A DNA stretch of 28,622 nucleotides from Sphingomonas sp. CCH21-G11 (GCF_001555965.1 NZ_LSHX01000013.1:1-28622); one strand, 5' to 3'; shown: positions 18,612-25,949, numbered from the stretch's first letter. Notes: generated by a model from the letters alone, not told the origin. Numbers and translations are program-made.

Positions 18612-20551
18612 CAATAGGCCAGCCGCACCCCGGCATAGCCGGCGCGTCCCGGGGTACCGAAGCGGAAGAGCGTTTCGTAGCGTTCGTCGAACAGATTCTC
18701 GACCCGGCCATAGATTTCGACGCGGTCGGTGACCGGCCACGCGGCGCGCAGGTCGGCGATGACATAGCCTTCGATCCGGCGGCTGTTGGCGGCATTGTCG
18801 AAACTCGCGCCGACATGGGTCAGCGTCGCCCCGGTTTCCAGCCCGAACGGCCAGCGATAATCGACCAGCGCCGTCACGCTGTGCCGGGGACGGCGGACGA
18901 GCTGGTGACCGAAATTGGCGTCGCCGGGCGACCGGTTGGTCGCGTCGAGATAGCTGTAATTCGCCTGGACGCTGAGCGCTGGCACGGGCTGCAGCGCAAG
19001 CGCGAACTCGACGCCCTGTGCGCGGGCGCGCGCGACATTGTCATAGGTGCCCGACGGCCGTCCGACGCAGATGCCGGTTGGCGGGGCGGGACAGGAGATG
19101 AAACCGATCAGGTCGCTCGACGTCCGGCGGAACCAGGTTGCACTGGCGCGCACGCGGCCGTCCGCCAGCGCCTGGCTCACGCCCGCGTCCCAGCCCCGCG
19201 ACCGTTCGGGCCGCAACGTGGCGTTGCCGAAATCGCTTTGCAGCTGGAACAGCGACGGTGCCTTGAACCCCTCGGCATAGCTGGCGCGCAACGTCGTGCC
19301 CGTTCCGCCAATCGCGAACACGCCGCTCGCGCCGAGCGTGGTGGCACCGCCAAAACGGTCATGGTCGTCGTGGCGCACCCCGCCGGTCAGCGTCACCCCG
19401 CGGGCCGGCGTCGCCACCAGCTGGCCATAGACGCTGTCCAGGCGCGCGCGCCCGACCGTCGGCGGCGCGCCGAAGCTGCTGCTCGTGAAGCGCGATGTCT
19501 CGCGCTCCAGCCCGCCGGTCGCCTGCCACCCCTCGGCGATGTCGAGCACGCCCTGATATTCGATCCGGGCGTTGCGGCCGTGCGCGGCAAAGGTTTCGGC
19601 ATCGCCCTGGGCGCGGTCGATGTTGCGGCGGCGCGTGTCGGTATGCGCATAGCCCAGCCGGTTGCGCAGCCGCCCGTCGAACAGCGCCGCGTTGATCCCG
19701 CCATAACCGACCAGCTCGCGCGTGCGCGATTGCTCGTCGACATCGCCGAACTGAAAGGCCGGGGGCGCGAAGCCGTCGATGTTGACACGCCCGTTGGAAT
19801 ACCAGCCCCGCGCCTCCGCAGAAACGCCCTCGGCCACCGCCACGCTCAGCCGCGCATTGGCACCGAAATTTTCGTATCCGTCGCGCTCTGTGCCGCCGCG
19901 CGCCTCGCTGAACGCGGAAATCCCGTCGGTGCGAAACCAGCCCGCGCCGCCGCTCGCCGATACCGGTCCGATCCGGCCCGCGACGTTGCCGACGACCTGT
20001 CCGGTGCCGCGATAACCGCCTTCGCCGCGCAGGTTGGCGGTCAGCCGCTCGGTCGGCTGGCGCGTGATCATGTTGACGACGCCGCCGATCGCCTGGCTTC
20101 CCCACAGCACCGAAGACGGTCCGCGCAGCACCTCGATCCGCTCGATATTGCCGACCAGCAGGTTGCCGAAATTGAAGCCGCCGCCCGGTGACGACGGATC
20201 GTTCAGCTTGACCCCGTCGATCAGCGCGACCGTCTGGTCGCTTTCCGCGCCGCGGATGAACACCGATGTGGTCGCGCCGATACCGCCGTTGCGCGTGATG
20301 CTTACCCCCGGCACGGTGCGCAGGATATCGGCGACCGTTCGCGTCTGGCGGCGGCTCAGTTCGGCATCGTCGAGGACGGTGACCGACTGGCCGACCCGTT
20401 CGATCGGCTGGGGCGTGCGGTTGGCGGTGACGACGATGACGGAATCGTCGACGACCGCCGCGTCACGGTCCGGATCGGCGAGCGCCGGGGCGGGGATACA
20501 GGATGCCAGGGCAGTGATTGCCCCGGCGGTGGTCACGAAACTGGCGCGCAC
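18611..20551 (-). CDS. btuB: Riboswitch-controlled TonB-dependent corrinoid receptor (BtuB)
   Basis: 646 residues from GTG at 20551, which has GGAGGG 5 bases upstream and begins a clean signal peptide (VRASFVTTAGAITALASCIPAPALA, cleaved after ALA). The open frame continues about 46 codons further toward the riboswitch, but those codons encode no recognisable sequence. After the signal come a TonB-box-like DSVIVVTANR, the plug (VADILRTVPGVSI, TSVFIRGAESDQTVALIDG, IEVLRGPSSVLWGSQAIGG) and a beta-barrel ending GYAGVRLAY with a terminal aromatic residue. BtuB brings cobalamin and other corrinoids across the outer membrane using TonB energy. It is the first gene after the cobalamin riboswitch and is translationally coupled to cobD, which makes the assignment stronger than for the receptor at 3175-5268. 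Confidence 0.92.
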   Translation of the reverse strand: MRASFVTTAGAITALASCIPAPALADPDRDAAVVDDSVIVVTANRTPQPIERVGQSVTVLDDAELSRRQTRTVADILRTVPGVSITRNGGIGATTSVFIRGAESDQTVALIDGVKLNDPSSPGGGFNFGNLLVGNIERIEVLRGPSSVLWGSQAIGGVVNMITRQPTERLTANLRGEGGYRGTGQVVGNVAGRIGPVSASGGAGWFRTDGISAFSEARGGTERDGYENFGANARLSVAVAEGVSAEARGWYSNGRVNIDGFAPPAFQFGDVDEQSRTRELVGYGGINAALFDGRLRNRLGYAHTDTRRRNIDRAQGDAETFAAHGRNARIEYQGVLDIAEGWQATGGLERETSRFTSSSFGAPPTVGRARLDSVYGQLVATPARGVTLTGGVRHDDHDRFGGATTLGASGVFAIGGTGTTLRASYAEGFKAPSLFQLQSDFGNATLRPERSRGWDAGVSQALADGRVRASATWFRRTSSDLIGFISCPAPPTGICVGRPSGTYDNVARARAQGVEFALALQPVPALSVQANYSYLDATNRSPGDANFGHQLVRRPRHSVTALVDYRWPFGLETGATLTHVGASFDNAANSRRIEGYVIADLRAAWPVTDRVEIYGRVENLFDERYETLFRFGTPGRAGYAGVRLAY

Positions 20552-20556
20552 GACTT

Positions 20557-20574
20557 CCCTCCACGATCGGGGGG
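20557..20574 (-). promoter_or_regulatory. Candidate ribosome-site-sequestering hairpin of the riboswitch
   Basis: In the minus-strand RNA, CCCCCC (20569-20574) can pair with the ribosome site GGAGGG (20557-20562) across a 6-base loop GAUCGU, with a single C-A mismatch. This would hide the btuB Shine-Dalgarno site and is the expected OFF structure of a translational riboswitch. A second small stem, CGGGC-GAT-GCCCG (20606-20618), lies between it and the aptamer. No T-rich intrinsic terminator is seen in 20575-20700. The pairing is read by eye and unmeasured. Confidence 0.5.
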
Positions 20575-20700
20575 TCGCGCGCCAGCGGCACGATGCAACG
20601 AAGGCCGGGCATCGCCCGCGCACGCCACCCCATTCGATGTCGTCACGCGAGGAAGACCCTCGATCGCGCTGAACACCCCGTCCGCGCAAAGGACCGACAA

Positions 20701-20878
20701 TGTCCGGCAGGTCTCCTGGCTCCCGGGTCGCCGCGATCGCCCCGCCTTCCCGGCCGATCTTCGGCCAGTGGCATGTGGGGCGACCGCTCGCCGGTCACAG
20801 TTGCGGGGACAGCCGCGGCTGGCGGGCTATCCGCCCGCTTCCGCGTTCCCTATTAATCCCATCTCTGGGAACCGAACA
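20701..20878 (-). promoter_or_regulatory. Cobalamin (adenosylcobalamin) riboswitch aptamer
   Basis: Read on the minus strand, this 178-base region has the conserved cobalamin aptamer order. A GGTTCCC...TAATAGGGAA segment comes first, then the core CCCCGCAACTGTGACCGG (includes 20791-20806), GCCACTGGCC, GGGAAGGC, and finally the B12 box AGCCAGGAGACCTGCC at 20706-20721. Closing stem P1 can form between UGUUCGG (20872-20878) and CCGGACA (20701-20707), with one G-U pair. It lies 150 bases before the btuB start and should repress the whole minus-strand B12 unit when adenosylcobalamin binds. Confidence 0.96.
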
Positions 20879-20888
20879 CGGAAGGCGG

Positions 20889-20915
20889 ATTATGGCAGCC
20901 ACGCGCGCATGGCAA
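20889..20915 (-). promoter_or_regulatory. Candidate promoter for the riboswitch/btuB operon
   Basis: On the minus strand CATAAT (20889-20894) matches the -10 consensus 5/6 and TTGCCA (20910-20915) matches the -35 consensus 4/6, with a 15-base spacer (short of the usual 17). The start site would be near 20882, four bases before stem P1 of the riboswitch, so the position is very apt. The -35 element overlaps the cobU start codon at 20909-20911. Confidence 0.55.
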
Positions 20916-21436
20916 GACGAAAGGCGCTGCGGGTGCTGACCCTGATCCTGGGCGGGGCGCGGTCGGGCAAGAGCAGCCGGGCGCAGGCGCTCGCCGAATC
21001 GCTCGCCGACACCCGCGTCTATCTCGCCACGGCCCAGGCGTTCGACGACGAAATGGCGGACCGGATCGCGCGTCATCGAGCGGATCGCGGCGCGGGCTGG
21101 CGGACGGTCGAGGCCCCGGTCGATCTGCCCCGCGCCGTTGCGGATGAAGGCCACCCGGACCGGGTCCTGCTAATCGATTGCCTGACCTTGTGGACGAGCA
21201 ACCTGATGCATGCCGAAATCGATGTCGCCGCCGCCGGCGATGCCCTGATCGCGGCGCTGTCGGCGGCGGCGTGCCCGGTCGTGATGGTCAGCAACGAGGT
21301 CGGGCTGGGCATCGTTCCCGACAATGCGCTTGCCCGCCGGTTCCGCGATGCGGCGGGACGGTTGCACCAGCAGGTCGCCGAGCGCGCCGATCATGTCGAG
21401 TTCATGGTCGCCGGCCTGCCGATGCGGCTCAAATAG
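20909..21436 (+). CDS. cobU: Adenosylcobinamide kinase / adenosylcobinamide-phosphate guanylyltransferase
   Basis: 175 residues from ATG 20909. This bifunctional enzyme phosphorylates adenosylcobinamide and then transfers GMP to give adenosylcobinamide-GDP, the CobS substrate. The P-loop is ILGGARSGKSSRAQ. RIARHRADRGAGW contains the histidine that is guanylylated in Salmonella CobU (His46), and LLIDCLTLWTSNLM and VMVSNEVGLGIVPDNALARRFRD are family signatures. The start is uncertain: the ATG at 20909 has no clear ribosome site, whereas GTG at 20933 has AGG 8 bases upstream and would place the P-loop at the N-terminus as in other CobU proteins. Transcribed away from the B12 operon, it is not downstream of the riboswitch. 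It ends 16 bp from the convergent LysR gene. Also called CobP. Confidence 0.93.
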   Translation: MARRKALRVLTLILGGARSGKSSRAQALAESLADTRVYLATAQAFDDEMADRIARHRADRGAGWRTVEAPVDLPRAVADEGHPDRVLLIDCLTLWTSNLMHAEIDVAAAGDALIAALSAAACPVVMVSNEVGLGIVPDNALARRFRDAAGRLHQQVAERADHVEFMVAGLPMRLK

Positions 21437-21452
21437 CCGGCGGCTGCAGGAC

Positions 21453-22343
21453 TCAGGCGCGTGCCGCGCCGAAATGCGCGCGCGCGGCGGCGACGAAGGC
21501 CGCGATATTGGGTGCCCCCCGGCGGCTCGCCTGATAGAGCAGGGTGACGGGAACCGCCGCGGGCTCGAACGCCTCAAGCAGGCGCGCCAGCCGCCCGGCG
21601 GCAATCGCGTCGTCGACCTGATAGGACAGCGCGCGGGTAATGCCATGTCCGCGTTCGGCACTGGCGATGGCGGCGGCGGCGCTGTTGACCGACAGTCGCG
21701 GCTGGACGTGAACGCCGGTTTCGCCGCGGGCGCCGAACCGCCAGTCGTTGGTCGCGCCGATCCCCTCGAACGCGACGATGCGGTGATGCCGCAGGTCGGC
21801 GGGCGTCCGCGGCGTTCCGTACGCGGCCAGATAGTCGGGGCTTGCGACGGTCAGGCGGCGGACCTCTGCCAGCGGCACGCCGATCAGCGCGCTGTCGGCG
21901 GGCGTGCCGATGCGCACGGCCAGGTCGAAGCCTTCCTCCACCAGATGCGTCACCCGGTCGAGGAACGTCATGCGGATCGACAGGTCGGGATGGTCCGCCG
22001 CCAGCCGCTCGGCGATCGGCAGGATGTGCAGCCGCCCGAACATGACGGGCGCGGTGATGCTGAGCGACCCGCGCGGTGCCGCGTCCTTTCCGCGCACCAG
22101 CGCGGCGGCATCCTCCAGTTCGCTGAGCAGGCGGCGGCATCGGTCGGCATAGATCGCGCCGCGCTCGGTCAGTCGCACCGACCGCGTCGTGCGCATCAGC
22201 AGCGCGACGCCCAGTTCGCTTTCAAGCTGCGCCACCGCGCGGGTGGTCGCCGCGCCCGACAGGCGCAGCGCATGCGCCGCCTGGGTAAAGCTGCCGCGAT
22301 CGGCGACGGCGAGGAAGGCGCGCATGGCGTCGATCCGGTCCAT
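21453..22343 (-). CDS. LysR-type transcriptional regulator
   Basis: 296 residues. The N-terminal winged helix-turn-helix reads MDRIDAMRAFLAVADRGSFTQAAHALRLSGAATTRAVAQLE (in pieces), followed by LGVALLMRTTRSVRLTERG, the linker helix and a two-lobed effector domain of the periplasmic-binding fold (SLSITAPVMFGRLHILPI, DLAVRIGTPADSALIG, VNSAAAAIASAERGHGIT). This is the large subgroup that commonly sits divergent from small redox or dehydrogenase operons. It is divergent from the AhpD-like gene with 118 bp between the starts, containing a TTTCA-N5-TGAAA palindrome. It probably controls itself and that operon. The ligand is unknown. Confidence 0.92.
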   Translation of the reverse strand: MDRIDAMRAFLAVADRGSFTQAAHALRLSGAATTRAVAQLESELGVALLMRTTRSVRLTERGAIYADRCRRLLSELEDAAALVRGKDAAPRGSLSITAPVMFGRLHILPIAERLAADHPDLSIRMTFLDRVTHLVEEGFDLAVRIGTPADSALIGVPLAEVRRLTVASPDYLAAYGTPRTPADLRHHRIVAFEGIGATNDWRFGARGETGVHVQPRLSVNSAAAAIASAERGHGITRALSYQVDDAIAAGRLARLLEAFEPAAVPVTLLYQASRRGAPNIAAFVAAARAHFGAARA

Positions 22344-22349
22344 GGTTTT

Positions 22350-22379
22350 ATTTCAATCAGTGAAACAATGAAGTGTCAA
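22350..22379 (-). promoter_or_regulatory. LysR promoter and palindromic operator in the divergent intergenic region
   Basis: The plus strand shows TTTCA-ATCAG-TGAAA (22351-22365), a perfect inverted repeat that contains the T-N11-A pattern of LysR-type operators. On the minus strand a perfect -35 TTGACA (22374-22379) and a -10-like TGAAAT (22350-22355, 4/6) are 18 bases apart. The palindrome therefore covers the -10 element, as expected for autorepression. The predicted start site falls at about 22343, the first base of the LysR ATG. Elsewhere in 22344-22461 no clear promoter for the plus-strand operon was found. Confidence 0.5.
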
Positions 22380-22461
22380 ATCCACGAATTATCTTCAAGG
22401 AAGCATGCGACTATCTCCCTGCCTCGGAGGCGCTGCCGCCTCGCTGCACAGGAGAAACGCC

Positions 22462-23007
22462 ATGTCCCGCCTGACCATTCCCGCCCGCGATGCCGCACCT
22501 GCCGCGTCGCAGCCGCTGTTCGACGCGGTCGAAAAGTCGCTCGGCGTCGTCCCCAACCTTTTCCGTCTCGTCGGCCAGTCGCCCGCCGCGCTGGAGGGTT
22601 TTCTCGGCCTCAACGGCGCGCTCGGCAAGGCGCTCGATGCGAAGACGCGCGAGCGTATCGCGCTCGCGGTCGCCCAGGCCAATGGCTGCGACTATTGCCT
22701 GTCGGCCCACAGCTATCTGGGGCTGAACCTCGCCGGGATCGACGCGGCGGAGATCGCGCGCAACCGGGCAGGCCATTCGGGTGATGCCCGCGCCGACGCC
22801 GCCGTGGTGTTCGCGACGAAAGTGGTGGCGAGCCGGGGCCGGGTGAGCGATGCCGACCTCGCCGCGGTCAAGCTTGCGGGCTTCAACGAGGCGCAGGTGA
22901 TCGAGATCGTCGCGCTGGTGGCCGTCAACGTGCTGACCAACTATGTCAACAATGTCGCTGAAACCGACATCGATTTCCCGGTCGTGCGCGCGACTGAAGC
23001 CGCCTGA
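22462..23007 (+). CDS. AhpD-like carboxymuconolactone decarboxylase family protein
   Basis: 181 residues from ATG 22462, which has AGGAGA 7 bases upstream. A longer frame from 22405 lacks a ribosome site. The fold is the all-helical AhpD/CMD domain. The redox motif ANGCDYCLSAHSYLG, near residues 73-87, has the CxxC pair and the following His of alkylhydroperoxidase AhpD-like proteins, which act as peroxidases or disulfide reductases. KTRERIALAVAQ before it and the C-terminal NVLTNYVNNVAETDIDFP are typical of the uncharacterised peroxidase-related branch. It is the first gene of a three-gene plus-strand operon divergent from a LysR regulator. Substrate and reductant are unknown; a role against peroxides or electrophiles is inferred from the motif. 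Confidence 0.9.
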   Translation: MSRLTIPARDAAPAASQPLFDAVEKSLGVVPNLFRLVGQSPAALEGFLGLNGALGKALDAKTRERIALAVAQANGCDYCLSAHSYLGLNLAGIDAAEIARNRAGHSGDARADAAVVFATKVVASRGRVSDADLAAVKLAGFNEAQVIEIVALVAVNVLTNYVNNVAETDIDFPVVRATEAA

Positions 23008-23072
23008 CCTCCCGCCGGCCGACGTGACGCACCTGCGCGCGTCGGCCACCCCTCTCGCTTCGAGGCAACGTG

Positions 23073-23702
23073 ATGGCCAGTCATTTCCTCAGGATTGCCG
23101 CCAGCGCCGCCGCCCGTGATGCCCAGACGGCCGCGGGCAGCCGCGCCAGCTATGCGCGCATGGAGGCAAAGGGCGAGGGGGCCGACCGGCTCGGCGCGGC
23201 GGAAGCGGCGTTCATCGCCGCACGCGACAGCTTCTACATCGCCAGCGTCAATCCCGACGGCTGGCCCTATATCCAGCATCGCGGCGGTCCGGCCGGCTTT
23301 CTGCGCGTGCTCGACGCGCAGCGCCTGGGCTTTGCCGACTTTGCGGGCAACCGCCAGTATCTGACGCTCGGCAATGTCGACACCGATGATCGTGTCGCGC
23401 TGTTCCTGATGGATTACCCCAATCGCCGCCGGCTGAAGCTGCTCGGCCGGATGCATGTCGCCGACGAAGCCACGGTCGCCGCGCTGGCCGAACCCGGCTA
23501 TCGCGCACGCGTCGAGCGCGGCTTCGTGATCGAGGTCGCGGCCTTTGACTGGAACTGCCCGCAACACATCACCCCGCGCTTTACCGAGGCCGAACTGGCC
23601 CCTGCGCTCGCGCCGATCAGTCAGAAACTCGACGCGCTCGACCGCGAGAACATCGCGCTCCGGGCGCGTATCGCCGAACTCGAACAGGAGAAGAGACCAT
23701 GA
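23073..23702 (+). CDS. Pyridoxamine 5'-phosphate oxidase-fold (split barrel) protein
   Basis: 209 residues from ATG 23073, with GAGG 7 bases upstream; the GTG immediately before it is less likely. The split-barrel flavin-binding core is visible in [34 protein letters not shown] (read in pieces), [20 protein letters not shown] and [12 protein letters not shown]. It resembles the pyridoxamine-phosphate-oxidase-related family rather than the true PdxH enzyme, so FMN or F420-type flavin binding is likely but vitamin B6 synthesis is not. The C-terminus ([22 protein letters not shown]) is a probable coiled coil, unusual for the fold and suggesting dimer or partner contact. It overlaps the next gene by ATGA and follows the AhpD-like gene by 65 bp. 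Confidence 0.87.
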   Translation: MASHFLRIAASAAARDAQTAAGSRASYARMEAKGEGADRLGAAEAAFIAARDSFYIASVNPDGWPYIQHRGGPAGFLRVLDAQRLGFADFAGNRQYLTLGNVDTDDRVALFLMDYPNRRRLKLLGRMHVADEATVAALAEPGYRARVERGFVIEVAAFDWNCPQHITPRFTEAELAPALAPISQKLDALDRENIALRARIAELEQEKRP

Positions 23703-24199
23703 CGCCGCGCCCGCCGCTGCCGCCGTTCACCGCCGACACCGCCGCGCAAAAAGTGCGCATGGCCGAGGATGCGTGGAACGGGCGCGATCCCGCGCGGGTG
23801 GCGCTCGCCTACACCCCCGACAGCCGCTGGCGCAACCGCTCGACCTTCCTCACCGGGCGCGCCGAGATCGAGGCGTTCCTGGCCGCGAAATGGGCGCGCG
23901 AGCACGAATATCGGCTGATCAAGGAATTATGGGCCGCCGCCGACGATCGCATCGCGGTGCGTTTCGCCTATGAATATCACGACGACGCCGGCCAGTGGTG
24001 GCGCGCCTATGGCAATGAGAATTGGCGCTTCGATGCCCACGGCTACATGGCCGAACGCCATGCCAGCATCAACGACGTCGCCATTGCCGAACATCAACGC
24101 CGCTTCCACTGGGACCGCGCCGGCGTCCGCCCGCTCGACCACCCGGATCTGAGCGCGCTCGGGATCGACATGCTTTCCGGCGAAACGCCCGGGCGCTAG
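23699..24199 (+). CDS. DUF1348 / nuclear transport factor 2-like protein
   Basis: 166 residues. The ATG at 23699 overlaps the upstream stop (ATGA). The sequence is almost entirely the DUF1348 domain, an NTF2-like alpha+beta barrel: [79 protein letters not shown] and [20 protein letters not shown]. The conserved aromatic and charged residues line a pocket that could bind a small hydrophobic molecule or catalyse an isomerase/hydratase-type reaction. The family has no firm biochemical role. It is frequently found beside redox proteins and LysR or TetR regulators, as here. It is the last gene of the operon. Confidence 0.9.
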   Translation: MTPRPPLPPFTADTAAQKVRMAEDAWNGRDPARVALAYTPDSRWRNRSTFLTGRAEIEAFLAAKWAREHEYRLIKELWAAADDRIAVRFAYEYHDDAGQWWRAYGNENWRFDAHGYMAERHASINDVAIAEHQRRFHWDRAGVRPLDHPDLSALGIDMLSGETPGR

Positions 24200-24207
24200 C
24201 GGCGAAC

Positions 24208-24221
24208 GCCCGTTTCCGGGC
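24208..24221. terminator. Short GC hairpin between convergent genes
   Basis: GCCCG-TTTC-CGGGC forms a perfect 5-bp stem with a 4-base loop in the 40-bp space between the convergent DUF1348 and hybrid-kinase genes. The position suits a bidirectional terminator, but no T run follows on either strand. Confidence 0.3.
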
Positions 24222-24239
24222 ATCGCTGTGCGCGCGGCT

Positions 24240-25949
24240 TTATGAACGCGCCTGGCGGCCCAGCTGCGCGCGGATGCGGGTGGCGAGTTCGTCGAGCGAG
24301 AAGGGCTTGGTGATCATCGCCATGTTCTCGCCCAGAAAGCCCGATCGCAGCGTCGCATTCTGGGCATAGCCCGTGATGAACAGGATCGGCAGGTCGGGGC
24401 GGTGGCTGCGCGCGATGTCGGCGAGCTCGCGACCCGTCATGCCGGGCATGCCGACGTCGGAGATCATCAGGTCGATCGGCATGTCCGACGCGAGCAGCGG
24501 CAGCGCCCTGGCGGGTTCGGCCACCTCGATCGCCTGATAGCGCAGTTCGTTCAGGACCTCGCGCACGAGCATGCGCACCGCGGGATCGTCCTCGACCAGC
24601 AGAACGCACTCGCCCTCGCCCAGCGGCGTGGCGGCGGTGTTCTCGCCCACGACCGCCGGCATCGCCTCGGTGACGGGCAGGAACAATGTGACCGACGTGC
24701 CCAGCCCGACCTGGCTGTGCACCCGCACCGCGCCGCCGCTTTGCTGCGCAAAGCCATAGACCATCGACAGGCCCAGCCCAGTTCCCTGGCCCAGCGGCTT
24801 GGTGGTAAAGAACGGGTCGAATACCTTGTCGAGCACTTCGGGCGGGATGCCGACCCCGCTGTCGGACACCGAAACCACGACGAACCTGCCGACGGGCAGG
24901 CCGGGGCGCGTCTGCACGTCCGTCGCGGCGACATCGGCCATCCGCGTCTCGATGACGAGCCTGCCGCCCTCCGGCATCGCGTCGCGCGCGTTGAGGACGA
25001 GGTTGAGGACCGCGTTCTCCAGCTGGTTGGTGTCGGCGAGCGCGTTGGAGACGGTTTCGTCGAGCGCGAGGACGAGTTCGATCCGCTCGGGCAGCGCACG
25101 TTCGATCAGCGGGCGCATCGATTCGATCAGCTGGTTGATCGCCAGCGGTTGCGGGTCGAGCGACTGGCGCCGCGAAAAGGCGAGCAGCCGCTGGGTCAGC
25201 GCGGCGGCCCGTTCCGCCGAGGTGGTCGCCGCATCCATGTAGCGGTCGAGCTTGTCGAACTCGCCATTGGCGATCCGCCGGCGCATCAGGTCGAGCGACC
25301 CGATGATGCCGGTCAGCATGTTGTTGAAATCGTGCGCGATGCCGCCGGTCAGCTGGCCGACCGCCTCCATCTTCTGGCTTTGCCGCAGCGATGCCTGCGC
25401 GCGCTCGCGCTCCGCCGTTTCCGCCTTCAGCCGCGCCAGCGTCTCCTCCAGCTCGGCGGTGCGCTCGCGCACCTGCGTCTCGAGGCGCGTCGCGGAGTCG
25501 GCCAGCGCGCGGCTGCCCTCGGCAAGCGCGTCGCGCTGTTCCTGCAGCTCGTGCCGCTGGCGGTGCAGCTCGAAAAAGACATTGACCTTGCTGCGCAGCA
25601 CGTCGGGTTCGATCGGCTTCTGGATGAAATCGACCGCGCCCGCCTCATAGCCGCGGAACCGCCGCTGCCGGTCGGCGCTGCCCGCGGTCAGGAAGATGAT
25701 CGGGACGTGGCGCGTGCGTGCGGCACCGCGCATGAACTCCGCCAGCTCGAACCCGTCCATGCCGGGCATCTGGACATCGAGCAGCGCGAGCGCGACGTCG
25801 TGGGCGAGCAGCTGTTCCAGCGCCTCCTCGCCCGAGCGTGCACGCACGAAGACGAGCCCGTCTCGGCGCAGCAGCGCCTCCAGCGCGACGAGGTTTTCCT
25901 CCAGGTCGTCGACGATCAGCAGTTTGACGAGATTGGGGCCGTCGTTCAT
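24240..25949 (-). CDS. Hybrid histidine kinase, REC-HisKA-HATPase-REC
   Basis: 569 residues, no membrane segment, so a cytoplasmic signalling protein. Domains in order are: receiver 1 (about 8-125), with acidic pair Asp14/Asp15, phospho-acceptor Asp58 in LLDVQMPGMDG and Lys111; a coiled coil (about 127-190); a HisKA dimerisation domain with phospho-accepting His206 in GGIAHDFNNML; a HATPase_c domain with NAVLNLVLNARDAM, DSGVGIPPEVLDKVFDPFF and GTGLGLSMVYGF; and receiver 2 (about 447-565), with Asp498 in MISDVGMPGMTG and Lys548. All key residues are intact. Lacking its own sensor domain, it is probably driven by phosphotransfer to receiver 1 from the kinase encoded upstream. It overlaps the CheB gene by ATGA and is the last gene of the operon. 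Confidence 0.92.
   Translation of the reverse strand: MNDGPNLVKLLIVDDLEENLVALEALLRRDGLVFVRARSGEEALEQLLAHDVALALLDVQMPGMDGFELAEFMRGAARTRHVPIIFLTAGSADRQRRFRGYEAGAVDFIQKPIEPDVLRSKVNVFFELHRQRHELQEQRDALAEGSRALADSATRLETQVRERTAELEETLARLKAETAERERAQASLRQSQKMEAVGQLTGGIAHDFNNMLTGIIGSLDLMRRRIANGEFDKLDRYMDAATTSAERAAALTQRLLAFSRRQSLDPQPLAINQLIESMRPLIERALPERIELVLALDETVSNALADTNQLENAVLNLVLNARDAMPEGGRLVIETRMADVAATDVQTRPGLPVGRFVVVSVSDSGVGIPPEVLDKVFDPFFTTKPLGQGTGLGLSMVYGFAQQSGGAVRVHSQVGLGTSVTLFLPVTEAMPAVVGENTAATPLGEGECVLLVEDDPAVRMLVREVLNELRYQAIEVAEPARALPLLASDMPIDLMISDVGMPGMTGRELADIARSHRPDLPILFITGYAQNATLRSGFLGENMAMITKPFSLDELATRIRAQLGRQARS

Noticed and set aside
18611..20689. Longer btuB starting 46 codons upstream of 20551
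   Set aside because: The added residues are not signal-peptide-like. The GTG at 20551 has GGAGGG at 5 bases and starts a proper signal peptide. The upstream region is riboswitch leader.
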